28,802 nucleotides of DNA. Origin: Pseudothioclava sp033100795 (lineage in GTDB: Bacteria; Pseudomonadota; Alphaproteobacteria; Rhodobacterales; Rhodobacteraceae). The position numbers and the translations under genes were made by a program. Shown here piece after piece: positions 1 through 8,269 of this stretch (within the stretch, counting starts at the first letter, position 1; each line of letters starts with the position of its first letter). Below the pieces are notes generated by a model. It saw only the letters and a program-made list of their open reading frames with translations, searched no databases and was not told the origin of the DNA. The stretch lies in contig NZ_JAWLVI010000012.1 in the NCBI RefSeq assembly GCF_033100795.1, positions 1 through 28,802 on the forward strand. The letters are read 5' to 3'.

Positions 1-230
1 AAAACCATGCTCAAGCGGCGCTTGCGCCACCAAACTGAAAACGCATAAACTCAATCAAGGATGAGCCAGAGCCTCCAAACGAAAGCGCGCTCAACTGTCC
101 CAAATTATCTGACGACGGACAGTATTCAAATGCGTCGATCCGTCCTTCCGGCTAATGAAAATTGAAGTGCGTAGGAACGACCCAAGGCAGGTTGTCTGCA
201 CCATTTCCAATTTGCCGTAGAGGTGTTTCT
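1..230. other. Left edge, no recognisable gene
   Basis: No convincing coding sequence was found here. Short open frames lack a ribosome site or any recognisable motif. Base composition is lower in GC than most of the window. It may be the end of an IS element or decayed sequence upstream of the broken galE copy, but I see no terminal repeat that would prove it. Confidence 0.4.
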
Positions 231-959
231 ATGGCGAAAGTAATTGCTCGAGCGAGCATCATTACCGGTCGCGCGAGTTATAGCGACAGCCTCATGGTAC
301 GCGACCTGCTTGATGCCGGAGAGCGCGTCGTCGTGCTCAACAATTTGAGCACTGGACATGAATGCGCCGTAGATAGGCATGTCGCAGTGGTCAGGGGTGA
401 TCTCGCGGACATACCGCTCATCAAGGCGCATGGCGTCGAGTACGGAATTTCTGACATTATCCATTTTGTTGGCTCCATCGCTGTGCCACAATCGGCCGAG
501 GGTTCGCTCAGGTATTATGCCAACAACACCGCCGCTTCGCACAATTTGATTGAGGCGGCAGTGCACGCTGGCGTGAAGTATATTCTCTCGTCAACTGTTC
601 CTGTTTACGGCGTGGCCAACTTGGACCCCGTGCGGGAAGAAACTCAATTTTCTTCGATTTCGCTGCATGACCGTTCCAGGCCTTTGAGCGGAATCACACT
701 TGCCGATGTAGCTGCAACACATAGGCTGAAATTTGGAGCACTGCGCTATTTCAGCGTTGCAGGAGCGGATCCGAAAGGCTGGAACGGTACGTCTACGCAC
801 AACGCTACGCATTTCATTAATGTCGCTTGTCAGGCGGCGCTAGGTATCCGTGAGCGGGTTGAAGTTTTGGGGACGGGCTACCCAACACCGGACGGTGCCT
901 GCCAGCGGTGCTACACTCAGCGATGGCTCGCAAGATCGGGGTTCCGGGCAGATGGCTGA
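231..959 (+). pseudogene. Degenerate UDP-glucose 4-epimerase (galE-like)
   Basis: Extended SDR sugar epimerase family, normally interconverting UDP-glucose and UDP-galactose. Reading from the ATG at 231, the line-up with GalE is clear through the middle (stretches such as VRDLLDAGERVVVLNNLSTG, RYYANNTAASHNLIEAAV and ALRYFSVAGADPKG). The NAD-binding glycine motif TGGAGYIGS is replaced by TGRASYSDS. The catalytic YGRSK segment is replaced by HDRSR, so both the Tyr and the Lys are lost. The conserved YPTPDGTCVRDY near residue 220 is eroded to YPTPDGACQRCY and the frame then stops, about 70-80 residues short of a full GalE. An intact galE lies at 5791. The frame is nevertheless open throughout, so decay has been mainly by substitution. 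I infer a non-functional gene; a moonlighting role cannot be excluded. Confidence 0.8.
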
Positions 960-3060
960 AAATGTGCCAAGCCTTCCCTCGATCTTGCTCAAATGGTGCG
1001 CACGATTTTTATCCGCGCCCCATTGGTGTTTGCAATGTCTGCGCACGGCGATGGCATCGCATAAGATCGAATATGCATGCACCAGCTTGCTCTTGGCGCG
1101 ATCGCTACCATTGTCGACCGTCCTTGGAGCCACCCCAGTGTTTTACAGTCGTGTCCTGCGCTTGAAGGGAAACACGATATTGGGTTGGGGACGAAAATGG
1201 TCCGGCCGGCGTGCGATGTCATTGGCTGCGCATCATGGGCGGGCATTTCGCCTCGTGGAGGATGGGTTTCTACGCTCAGTTGGTCGCTGTGAATCATCAG
1301 TGTCTCTCGTGCTTGACGGAAAAGGCATCTACTACGACTGCACCGAACCCAGCGACCTTGAGAGTCTCTCGCAAACCACTCTGTCGCAAGTCGAATTTGA
1401 GCGGGCGCGCAGCATTATCGCGATGTGGCGCTCTGAGCGCCTCTCGAAGTACAACGCGGAGCGTGATCTCCCGGAACCTTTGCCAAGCCGCTACGTCCTC
1501 GTGTGTGATCAGACACTCGGTGATGCATCCATCAGCCATGGCTGCGCGGACGTGCAGAGTTTCGTCCACATGATGCAGGCTGCCCTCAACGAATACCCCG
1601 AACATGGCATCATTCTGAAAACACACCCTGACGTCATGACGCGTGGCAAGAAAGGGTACTTCGACATCTCGGTGCTTTTGGCTAATAATAAAGTCCGCGT
1701 GATTGCAGATTCCGTGCACCCGGTCTCGTTGCTTAAACATGCAGATGCAGTATACACCGTTACCTCACAGATGGGGTTTGAGGCGCTGATCTGGGGCAAG
1801 CGCGTGCGTTGCTTTGGAATGCCTTTTTACGCTGGCTGGGGCTTGACTGAAGATGAGCTGCCCGCGCCCGACCGCCGCAAGCCGGTAACGCTTGAGCAAC
1901 TGGTGCACGCTGCACTGGTCAAGTACCCGCGCTACATAAACCCTGTCACAATGCAGCGCTGCGAGCCTGAGGTTGCGTTTCGGCATGTAGGACTGCAACG
2001 GCGTAAGCGGCAAGAGTTTCCGGAGCAGATCACGGCTATCGGGTTTTCTCACTGGAAGCGGCCTTTCATTGCGGCCTTCTTGCAAGGTTCTGATGTTAAT
2101 TTCGTGAAGAGTCTCGTCAACCATCCCTGCACAGGTGAGTCTCAAACCATAGCAGTCTGGGGAAGTGCTGAATTTCCCGATGCACCGGAAACGAGCAACG
2201 TTCTGCGGATCGAAGACGGTTTCCTGCGTTCCTCGGGCCTGGGCGCCGACCTCGTGCGGCCGCTATCGCTGGTCATCGACAATATCGGGATCTACTACGA
2301 CGCCACGCGCCCGTCGCAGTTGGAGCGCATTCTCGAAACGCAGGTGCTGGAAGATGCGGCGGTCCGGCGTGCGAATGGACTCCGCGACAGGATCATTGAG
2401 CTCGACCTTTCAAAATACAACCTGGGTAATGAAACCTGGGATCGCCCAAATGGGCATAGCCCGGTAATTCTCGTGGTCGGCCAGGTCGAAACGGACGCCT
2501 CGATCCGGCTCGGCTCGCCAGAAGTCAGGTCCAATGTCGAACTTCTCAGACGCGTCAGGCTGGAAAACCCATCCGCCTATATCGTCTACAAGCCGCACCC
2601 CGATGTTTTGGCTGGCCTCCGCCGCCAAGGTGATGGAGAGCGGGCCGCGCTGGCTCTTGCCGATGAAGTCCTAGCACGACCAGTGTCTCTAGGCCAATTC
2701 CTGGGCCAGGTTGATGAAGTACATACGATGACTTCGCTGTTGGGCTTCGAGGCGCTGATCCGGGGTGCGAAGGTCGTCTGCCACGGTCTTCCCTTCTACG
2801 CGGGCTGGGGGCTGACGGAAGACAGGATACCGTGCCCCCGCCGAACACGACGATTGACCGTCGCAGAATTGGTTCACGGGGCTCTGATCTCTTACCCTCG
2901 ATATTTCAATTATGAGCGGGACTGCTTTGTCGAGCCCGAGCATGCGGTGGAACAGCTTGCTGCCATGGCAAACTGTGGCCCCCAGCGCCGGAGTTTGCAT
3001 CGCAAGATCTTGCGGAGCGCCATTGTGGCTTGGCTGAAGCTTAAGGGAAACATGCGATGA
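952..3060 (+). CDS. kpsC: Capsule polysaccharide Kdo transferase KpsC (two-domain)
   Basis: KpsC family (Capsule_synth domain, formerly LipA/KpsC), which builds the beta-Kdo linker on the phosphatidylglycerol anchor of ABC-exported (group 2 type) capsules at the cytoplasmic face of the inner membrane. The 702-residue product from ATG 952 is close to the usual length of about 675. It shows the family's internal duplication: each half has an RxEDGFLRSxG segment followed by an IYYD segment, a xxKPHPDV or KTHPDV segment, and a FYAGWGLTED block then an LVHAALxxYPRY block (near residues 330-360 and again near 625-665). The N- and C-terminal halves correspond to the two different Kdo transferases known in the family. 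The start is uncertain: 952 overlaps the stop of the preceding galE remnant, 1051 is an alternative, and an in-frame ATG at 850 is less likely. The stop overlaps the kpsE start by ATGA. Confidence 0.88.
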   Translation: MAENVPSLPSILLKWCARFLSAPHWCLQCLRTAMASHKIEYACTSLLLARSLPLSTVLGATPVFYSRVLRLKGNTILGWGRKWSGRRAMSLAAHHGRAFRLVEDGFLRSVGRCESSVSLVLDGKGIYYDCTEPSDLESLSQTTLSQVEFERARSIIAMWRSERLSKYNAERDLPEPLPSRYVLVCDQTLGDASISHGCADVQSFVHMMQAALNEYPEHGIILKTHPDVMTRGKKGYFDISVLLANNKVRVIADSVHPVSLLKHADAVYTVTSQMGFEALIWGKRVRCFGMPFYAGWGLTEDELPAPDRRKPVTLEQLVHAALVKYPRYINPVTMQRCEPEVAFRHVGLQRRKRQEFPEQITAIGFSHWKRPFIAAFLQGSDVNFVKSLVNHPCTGESQTIAVWGSAEFPDAPETSNVLRIEDGFLRSSGLGADLVRPLSLVIDNIGIYYDATRPSQLERILETQVLEDAAVRRANGLRDRIIELDLSKYNLGNETWDRPNGHSPVILVVGQVETDASIRLGSPEVRSNVELLRRVRLENPSAYIVYKPHPDVLAGLRRQGDGERAALALADEVLARPVSLGQFLGQVDEVHTMTSLLGFEALIRGAKVVCHGLPFYAGWGLTEDRIPCPRRTRRLTVAELVHGALISYPRYFNYERDCFVEPEHAVEQLAAMANCGPQRRSLHRKILRSAIVAWLKLKGNMR

Positions 3061-4262
3061 CCAGTGCCAAGAACGACAAGCAATCGGAGCCAAAGGGCAA
3101 AGTGCTTGCGCTCGGAAACGCGGCGGCGACCGCTGCGAGTGATCGGCAGGAGAATCGCCGCCCCAGCAGATTACTTGTGTCGTTTATCCTTTGCGTGGTT
3201 CTACCGCTCATGGCTGCTACCCTCTACTACGCGTTCTTCGCCACTGACCGTTATGCGGCCCGCGCAGGATTTTCGATCCGCGGCATCGATACGAACGCTG
3301 GAATCGACGGCATTGGCGCCTTGACTGGCCTTGCCAGCACCGGCTCGACGACATCGGACTCCTATATCGTTCTGAGCTATCTAGGCAGTCGCGAACTTCT
3401 GGAGGCGGTGGATCTCGAACTTGGTCTGCGTGGCGTTTATTCGTCACGCGAGGTTGATCCGCTGTCTCGGCTGGATGCCGATGCAACAGTCGAGGATTTC
3501 CTCGAGTACTGGAACAGGCGCATCTACACTCAATTCGACCCTACCTCTGGGATCATCGAGTTTGAGGTTCAATCCTTCAGCCCGGAACATGCGCAGGAAA
3601 TGGCAGCATCGGTTCTGCGTCTGACCCAAACCCTGGTGAATGAACTCTCCGCGAACGCTCGACGAGACGCACTCCGTTTTGCACGGGAAGAGGTGGAACT
3701 TCAGGAGGCCCGCTTGCGGCAGGCACTCAGCGCAATTCGCGATTTCCGCGCCTCCGAGCAATCCGTCGACCCGTCTGCAAGTGCTGCGCTCGAAATCGAG
3801 CTGATCGCGAGCCTCGAGGCGCGCCTTATCGACGTCAATGCCCGCATTGCCGCCTTGCGCCAGACCCTCGACGAAAACGCGCCCAGTCTCACCGCGCTGC
3901 GACGCAACGCAGAGGCGCTGGCCGCCCAGATCGTTGAACGTCGTGAGGCGATCGGCAGCGAGGTCCTTGGAGAAAGCGGTGTGAGCGCTGTCAGCCAGCA
4001 GCTGGCTCTCTACGAGGAACTGGAGGTCGAACGCAGTCTGGCCCAACAGGCCTACGCATCGGCTTTGACGTCGCTCGAGCAGGCGCGGAGGGATGCCGAC
4101 CGACAACAACGCTATCTCGCGGTTCATTTGCAGCCACAGGCGCCTGAATCCGCACAATATCCCCGCAGCATCCGCAACCTCCTGATCCTTGGCTTCGCAT
4201 TGGTCGCGGCATGGGGGATAGGCGCGCTGATGACATATTCCGTTCGGGACCACCTTACATGA
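3057..4262 (+). CDS. kpsE: Capsule export inner-membrane protein KpsE
   Basis: KpsE/Wzz-like polysaccharide co-polymerase family, the periplasm-spanning adaptor that links the KpsMT exporter to the outer-membrane channel. The 401 residues show the expected plan: a short cytoplasmic N-terminus, a membrane segment at about residues 38-60 (LLVSFILCVVLPLMAATLYY), a long periplasmic section rich in Arg/Glu/Ala/Leu that should form coiled coil (about 190-350), and a second membrane segment near the C-terminus (NLLILGFALVAAWGIGALM). Length matches the family (about 380). It overlaps kpsC by 4 nt and kpsM by 4 nt, indicating translational coupling in one capsule operon. No kpsD-type outer-membrane channel gene is visible in the window. 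Confidence 0.85.
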   Translation: MTSAKNDKQSEPKGKVLALGNAAATAASDRQENRRPSRLLVSFILCVVLPLMAATLYYAFFATDRYAARAGFSIRGIDTNAGIDGIGALTGLASTGSTTSDSYIVLSYLGSRELLEAVDLELGLRGVYSSREVDPLSRLDADATVEDFLEYWNRRIYTQFDPTSGIIEFEVQSFSPEHAQEMAASVLRLTQTLVNELSANARRDALRFAREEVELQEARLRQALSAIRDFRASEQSVDPSASAALEIELIASLEARLIDVNARIAALRQTLDENAPSLTALRRNAEALAAQIVERREAIGSEVLGESGVSAVSQQLALYEELEVERSLAQQAYASALTSLEQARRDADRQQRYLAVHLQPQAPESAQYPRSIRNLLILGFALVAAWGIGALMTYSVRDHLT

Positions 4263-5041
4263 GGCTGGTCAGCACTCAAGAGCTTCTGTCGCTGCAATTG
4301 CGCGTGATCGCCAGCCTCGTTTTGCGCGAAACCCGCGCGACCTTTGGAACATCGCCCTTCGGCTATGTCTGGGCGATCATCACCCCCACAGTTGGCGTTG
4401 GCCTGCTGGTGTTCCTCTTCAGCATAATCGGCCGTCAGCCTCCCTTTGGATCTAGTCTGGCCCTGTTTTTCGCGACGGGTATCCTCACGCTACAGTTCTT
4501 CAGTGAACTCTCGAATAAGCTCATGACTGTATTCGATGCAAACCGGGCCCTGCTGACGTATCCGATCATCAAAGATGTCGACACGTTGATCGCCCGGGCC
4601 GTGTTGGTGGCCGCCACCTACGTGGTGATCATGGTCGTCTTCTACACCGCGCTGATCGCCCTGAACCTGGCGCCACTCCCCGCTCATCCTGAGCATGTCA
4701 TCTTGGCATTCCTGGCGGCTTTCCTTCTGGGCATGGGCTTTGGCACGCTCAACGCCGTAATCGCATCGCTGTGGGACACGTGGACTCAGATTGAAAAGAT
4801 TCTGACACGGCCGTTGTTCTTTGTCTCCGGGATCTTCTACGTCCCGAGCCAACTCCCCCCACAGGCTCGCGAGGTGCTGCAATGGAACCCCGTGCTACAC
4901 CTTGTCGAATGGTTCCGGCACGGGTTCTACCCGAACTACAATTCAACGCTCCTTGATGTCTGGTATCCGGTCGGTGTGGGGGCAGGGATGCTGGTGGTGG
5001 GGTTGGCCGGCGAGCGGCTGTTTCGGCAGGCGAGATATTAG
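4259..5041 (+). CDS. kpsM: Capsule ABC exporter permease KpsM
   Basis: ABC-2 type membrane component that moves the finished, lipid-anchored capsule chain across the inner membrane. The 260-residue product has the typical KpsM/Wzm start (VLRETRATFGTSPFGYVWAI, with the conserved RFG/Y region before the first membrane span), about six hydrophobic segments, and the conserved C-terminal motif PxxxLVEWFRHGFYP near residues 215-230. I chose ATG 4259 because it overlaps the kpsE stop (ATGA) and gives the family length; an upstream ATG at 4211 lies inside kpsE. It is followed directly, with no gap, by kpsT. Confidence 0.88.
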   Translation: MRLVSTQELLSLQLRVIASLVLRETRATFGTSPFGYVWAIITPTVGVGLLVFLFSIIGRQPPFGSSLALFFATGILTLQFFSELSNKLMTVFDANRALLTYPIIKDVDTLIARAVLVAATYVVIMVVFYTALIALNLAPLPAHPEHVILAFLAAFLLGMGFGTLNAVIASLWDTWTQIEKILTRPLFFVSGIFYVPSQLPPQAREVLQWNPVLHLVEWFRHGFYPNYNSTLLDVWYPVGVGAGMLVVGLAGERLFRQARY

Positions 5042-5695
5042 ATGCTCGTCTTCGACAAGGTCAGCAAATACTACCGAGTGGGAGGGGTGAAAAAGACGAT
5101 CCTGTCCGATTTTTCCTTTGCGTTTCCCGCGGGTCGCAATGTCGGGATCATGGGAAAAAATGGGGCGGGTAAATCTACGATGATGCGCCTTATGGCCGGC
5201 ATAGAGCCGCCGAGCCTTGGCCAGGTCTTCCGGACATCACGTGTGTCATGGCCACTGGGGTTTTCCGGCGGCTTCAACGGCAGCATGACCGGCATCGAGA
5301 ACATCCGCTTCGTGTCGCGCATCTATGGGCAGGACCCGGTGCGCGTCATCTCCTACGTCACCGAATTTGCTGAACTGGGGCCGTCACTGCGCTTGCCGAT
5401 CAAGACCTATTCGAGCGGCATGAAGGCCAGATTGGCCTTCGGCCTCAGCATGGCGATCGACTTCGATGTATACCTGATCGACGAGGTCACCGCCGTTGGA
5501 GACGAAGATTTCAAGAAAAAAAGCAAAGCTGTGTTTCAGGACAAGCTCGCCAGGAGCCAGATCATCATGATTTCTCACTCACCTAGCACCATTGAACAAT
5601 ATTGCGACTGCGGCTTGCTGCTGGAGGGAAGTCGCATCCGGTTCTTCGATCGGACCGATGACCTTCTTCTCGCCTACAAGGAGCTCAATACATGA
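5042..5695 (+). CDS. kpsT: Capsule ABC exporter ATPase KpsT
   Basis: Nucleotide-binding subunit of the capsule exporter, partner of KpsM. The 217 residues contain the Walker A motif GKNGAGKST (about residues 39-47), the ABC signature as YSSGMKARLAFGLSMA, Walker B in VYLIDEVTAVGD, and the switch histidine in MISHSP. Length and the short C-terminus are those of KpsT, as opposed to the longer Wzt of O-antigen exporters, which carries a sugar-binding domain. The start codon follows the kpsM stop with no spacer. It ends the tightly coupled kpsCEMT set. Confidence 0.9.
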   Translation: MLVFDKVSKYYRVGGVKKTILSDFSFAFPAGRNVGIMGKNGAGKSTMMRLMAGIEPPSLGQVFRTSRVSWPLGFSGGFNGSMTGIENIRFVSRIYGQDPVRVISYVTEFAELGPSLRLPIKTYSSGMKARLAFGLSMAIDFDVYLIDEVTAVGDEDFKKKSKAVFQDKLARSQIIMISHSPSTIEQYCDCGLLLEGSRIRFFDRTDDLLLAYKELNT

Positions 5696-5790
5696 TGTGC
5701 CGAAGATTCCGTTTCACCATCCGCCAAACCAACTTCAGTCAATCTGAAAAAAAGCCACAAAAATAAGCAGCAATTTAAAGGGCAGATCCA

Positions 5791-6774
5791 ATGAAACATG
5801 TCTTGGTCACGGGCGGCGCCGGCTATATCGGCTCTCACGCCTGCAAACTGCTGGCGCAGCAGGGCTATGTCCCGGTTACCTTCGACAGCCTGGTTACAGG
5901 TTGGGCCAGTGCCGTGAAGTTCGGCCCCTTTGTACAGGGCGATCTGCTTGATCGCGCCGCGCTGGATGGGGCGTTTGCCAAATATGAACCCGTGGCGGTG
6001 ATGCATTTCGCGGCGCTGAGCCAAGTGGGCGAGGCGACACGCGAGCCGGGCCGCTACTGGCGCAACAACGTGCTGGGTTCTCTCAACCTCGTTGAGGCCA
6101 TGGTGGCGGCAGGTTGCAAGCACATGGTGTTCTCCTCGACCTGCGCGACCTATGGCGACCAAGACGGCGTCGTGCTCGATGAACAGAGCGCCCAGATGCC
6201 GCTCAATGCATATGGCGCTTCCAAACGCGCGGTCGAAGAGATCCTGCGCGACTTCGGCGTGAGCCACGGCCTTGAGGCGGTGGTGTTCCGGTATTTCAAC
6301 GTTGCGGGCGCCGACGTTGAAGCCGAAGTCGGTGAGTGGCACCAGCCAGAAACCCACCTGATCCCGGTGATGATCGAGGCCGCCGCTGGCAAACGGGACG
6401 CCCTGACCATCTATGGCACGGATTACCCCACGCCAGACGGCACCTGTGTGCGTGACTATGTCCATGTGATGGATCTGGTCGATGCCCACATCAAAGGCCT
6501 TGAATGGCTTCTCGAGGGCAAAGGTAGCCGGGTGTTCAACCTGGGAACAGGCACCGGCTTCTCGGTCAAAGAGGTGATTGCTGAATGCAAAGCCGCGACG
6601 GGCCATTACGTCCCGCACAGCTTTGGTCCGCGCCGGGCGGGCGATGCCGCGGCACTGGTTTCCGGCAGCCGGCGCGCGGCCGAAGAATTGGGCTGGTCTC
6701 CGGAGCGCTCGACCCTGCAGCAAATGATTGCCGATGCCTGGCGCTGGTATCAGACCGACGGCTATTCTGGGTAG
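5791..6774 (+). CDS. galE: UDP-glucose 4-epimerase GalE
   Basis: Extended short-chain dehydrogenase that interconverts UDP-glucose and UDP-galactose, supplying galactosyl units for surface polysaccharide. The 327-residue product is intact: the NAD motif TGGAGYIGSH lies at residues 7-16, the catalytic Ser in SSTCATYG, the YGASK Tyr/Lys pair near residue 146, RYFNVAGAD, and YPTPDGTCVRDYVHV. The ATG at 5791 has an AAAGGGCAG ribosome site 5-10 nt upstream. About 95 nt of AT-rich sequence separate it from kpsT, so it may have its own promoter. It is the functional counterpart of the eroded copy at 231-959, but the two differ clearly in sequence and so are not a recent tandem duplication. Confidence 0.93.
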   Translation: MKHVLVTGGAGYIGSHACKLLAQQGYVPVTFDSLVTGWASAVKFGPFVQGDLLDRAALDGAFAKYEPVAVMHFAALSQVGEATREPGRYWRNNVLGSLNLVEAMVAAGCKHMVFSSTCATYGDQDGVVLDEQSAQMPLNAYGASKRAVEEILRDFGVSHGLEAVVFRYFNVAGADVEAEVGEWHQPETHLIPVMIEAAAGKRDALTIYGTDYPTPDGTCVRDYVHVMDLVDAHIKGLEWLLEGKGSRVFNLGTGTGFSVKEVIAECKAATGHYVPHSFGPRRAGDAAALVSGSRRAAEELGWSPERSTLQQMIADAWRWYQTDGYSG

Positions 6775-6857
6775 CGCCCAGGATTCCCGGTAATTCACCA
6801 AAATCACCGACCTCGAAATTTTCAACAAAAGACGACGTTCTGAAAGCTCCCCCCACT

Positions 6858-7682
6858 ATGAAATCCGTTCGTAAAGCCGTATTTCCCGTTGCCGGGTTCG
6901 GCACTCGCTTCTTACCCGCCACCAAGGCCATGCCGAAAGAGCTGCTGCCAATCGTCGACAAGCCGCTTATCCAATATGCGGCCGAAGAGGCCATCGCGGC
7001 GGGGATCGACACGTTGATTTTCGTCACGGGGCGCAACAAACGGGCGATCGAGGACCATTTCGACAGCAATCAGGAACTGGAAGCCGCACTCCGGGCCAAA
7101 GGCAAGAATGAGCAAGCGCAAATGGTGCGCAGCATTCTGCCTGATGGTGTCGAATGCATCTTCGTGCGTCAGCCGGAACAGCTCGGTCTGGGCCATGCGG
7201 TCCTTTGCGCCGAGCGCGCCGTTGGCGATGATCCTTTTGCGGTGCTCTTAGCAGACGACTTCCTGACCTACGAAGGAGCGGGCGTGACGGCCGATCTGGT
7301 TAAAGGCTATGAAACCTCAGGGAGAACGCAGTTGTCGGTGATGGAGGTCGATGGGCCCGACATCTCGAAATACGGTGTGGTGCAGCCTGGGACTGGCGCT
7401 GGCAGTGTCGCGGGCCTATTCGAAAAGCCCGCCTTCGAGCAGGCGCCGTCGAACCTGGCTTCAATCGGTCGCTATGTCCTCACGCCTGACATTTTCGAGA
7501 TCCTGCGTGACCAAGCACCCGGCGCAGGCGGTGAAATCCAATTGGCAGACGCGATCAACGCCCAAGCCGCCGCCGGCCAGGTGGAGGCCGTGACGCTGAA
7601 CGGCCAGCGGTTCGACTGCGGGTCTGTGAAAGGATTCTTGCACGCCATCATGCATGTAGCGCAGCGGGATGGGTTGGTTTGA
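6858..7682 (+). CDS. galU: UTP-glucose-1-phosphate uridylyltransferase (GalU)
   Basis: Nucleotidyltransferase making UDP-glucose from UTP and glucose-1-phosphate, the substrate for the adjacent GalE. The 274-residue product begins with the family signature VFPVAGFGTRFLPATKAMPKE, with the conserved PKELLPIVDKP following, and includes FVTGRNKRAIEDHFD, the metal-binding LLADDFL and the GxGGEIQLADAI region. ATG 6858 gives the usual GalU start (MKSVRKAVFPVAGFG). Sequence upstream in the same frame belongs to the galE 3' end and intergenic DNA. It sits 83 nt behind galE, in the same direction. Confidence 0.92.
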   Translation: MKSVRKAVFPVAGFGTRFLPATKAMPKELLPIVDKPLIQYAAEEAIAAGIDTLIFVTGRNKRAIEDHFDSNQELEAALRAKGKNEQAQMVRSILPDGVECIFVRQPEQLGLGHAVLCAERAVGDDPFAVLLADDFLTYEGAGVTADLVKGYETSGRTQLSVMEVDGPDISKYGVVQPGTGAGSVAGLFEKPAFEQAPSNLASIGRYVLTPDIFEILRDQAPGAGGEIQLADAINAQAAAGQVEAVTLNGQRFDCGSVKGFLHAIMHVAQRDGLV

Positions 7683-7783
7683 GTTTATGCTATGAGTCAA
7701 AGGAGCTTTCGGTTGGTTCGCTCCCAGTTCTGATCGGACCAGATGATTTGCGAATTCAGCCTCGCATCAATTATTTCAATAAG
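7683..7783. other. Short intergenic stretch after galU
   Basis: About 100 nt with no recognisable gene or clear terminator hairpin. It separates galU from the IS debris. Confidence 0.4.
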
Positions 7784-8008
7784 TTAGGGCGAAAGAGAGT
7801 TGGGCGTCAGACCCATCCGCTCCGAGGATTCTGCGAAGGCGTTTGCGTCCGGCGCCCTGTGCGGGATTTGGAGGACACGAGCTGCCTCTGATGTCCAAAC
7901 AGTGTCGAAGCTGGCGCTGAATTTGGTGTCGGCATCGCGGATCAGAAACTCCGGCGTGATGCCTTGTTTTTCGCACCACATCAGAGTGTTGCGGGCCTGT
8001 TGGGTCAT
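7784..8008 (-). pseudogene. IS integrase-core (rve) transposase fragment
   Basis: A minus-strand remnant of a DDE integrase-core transposase of the IS3/IS481 type. The readable part (starting MTQQARNTLMWCEKQGIT, then EFLIRDADTKFSASFD and HRAPDANAFAES) carries the middle Asp of the DDE triad in RDADTKF and the NAFAES block that leads to the catalytic Glu. After NAFAES, near 7830, family similarity ends abruptly and the frame runs into unrelated residues. The N-terminal two thirds are missing: similarity begins exactly where the IS5 remnant at 8008 starts. It is not functional. Confidence 0.75.
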
Positions 8009-8191
8009 TCATCCCCAAGCCCATTAAACACGACAGGCGCCGATACAAGCGCCGCAACCGCATCGAGATCATGTTCGGCTGGTTTAAGGACTGGCGAAGG
8101 GTAGCAACATGCTACGACAGATGCCTAAAGGCCTTTCTCTCCGCCATCGCTCTCGCCGCAACCGTTTTGATCTGGCTAAGAGGCCTGAGCC
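8008..8191 (+). pseudogene. IS5-family transposase 3' end with right terminus
   Basis: The last roughly 60 codons of an IS427/IS5-group transposase: FIPKPIKHDRRRYKRRNRIE then IMFGWFKDWRRVATCYDRC and FLSAIALAATVLIWL. The normal stop after LIWL has been lost and the frame reads on. The sequence GGCCTGAGCC at 8182-8191 is the reverse complement, with one mismatch in ten, of GGCTCAGGAC at 15660-15669, which precedes the 5' half of a similar transposase. The pair therefore probably represents right and left IS termini. It abuts the rve fragment at 8008. Confidence 0.75.
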
Positions 8192-8269
8192 TGAACACCC
8201 GAATTGGGATGTCTTGCGGCAGTATGAGGTGGAACAGAGCGGGGTGGTTCCTCGTCTTGCTATTCCCAG

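Noticed and set aside
850..951. Longer kpsC start at 850
   Set aside because: The extra residues are antisense-like sequence over the galE remnant with no family similarity; 952 fits the usual length better.
5674..6828. Long minus-strand open frame over galE
   Set aside because: Shadow of galE on the opposite strand; no motif and no ribosome site.
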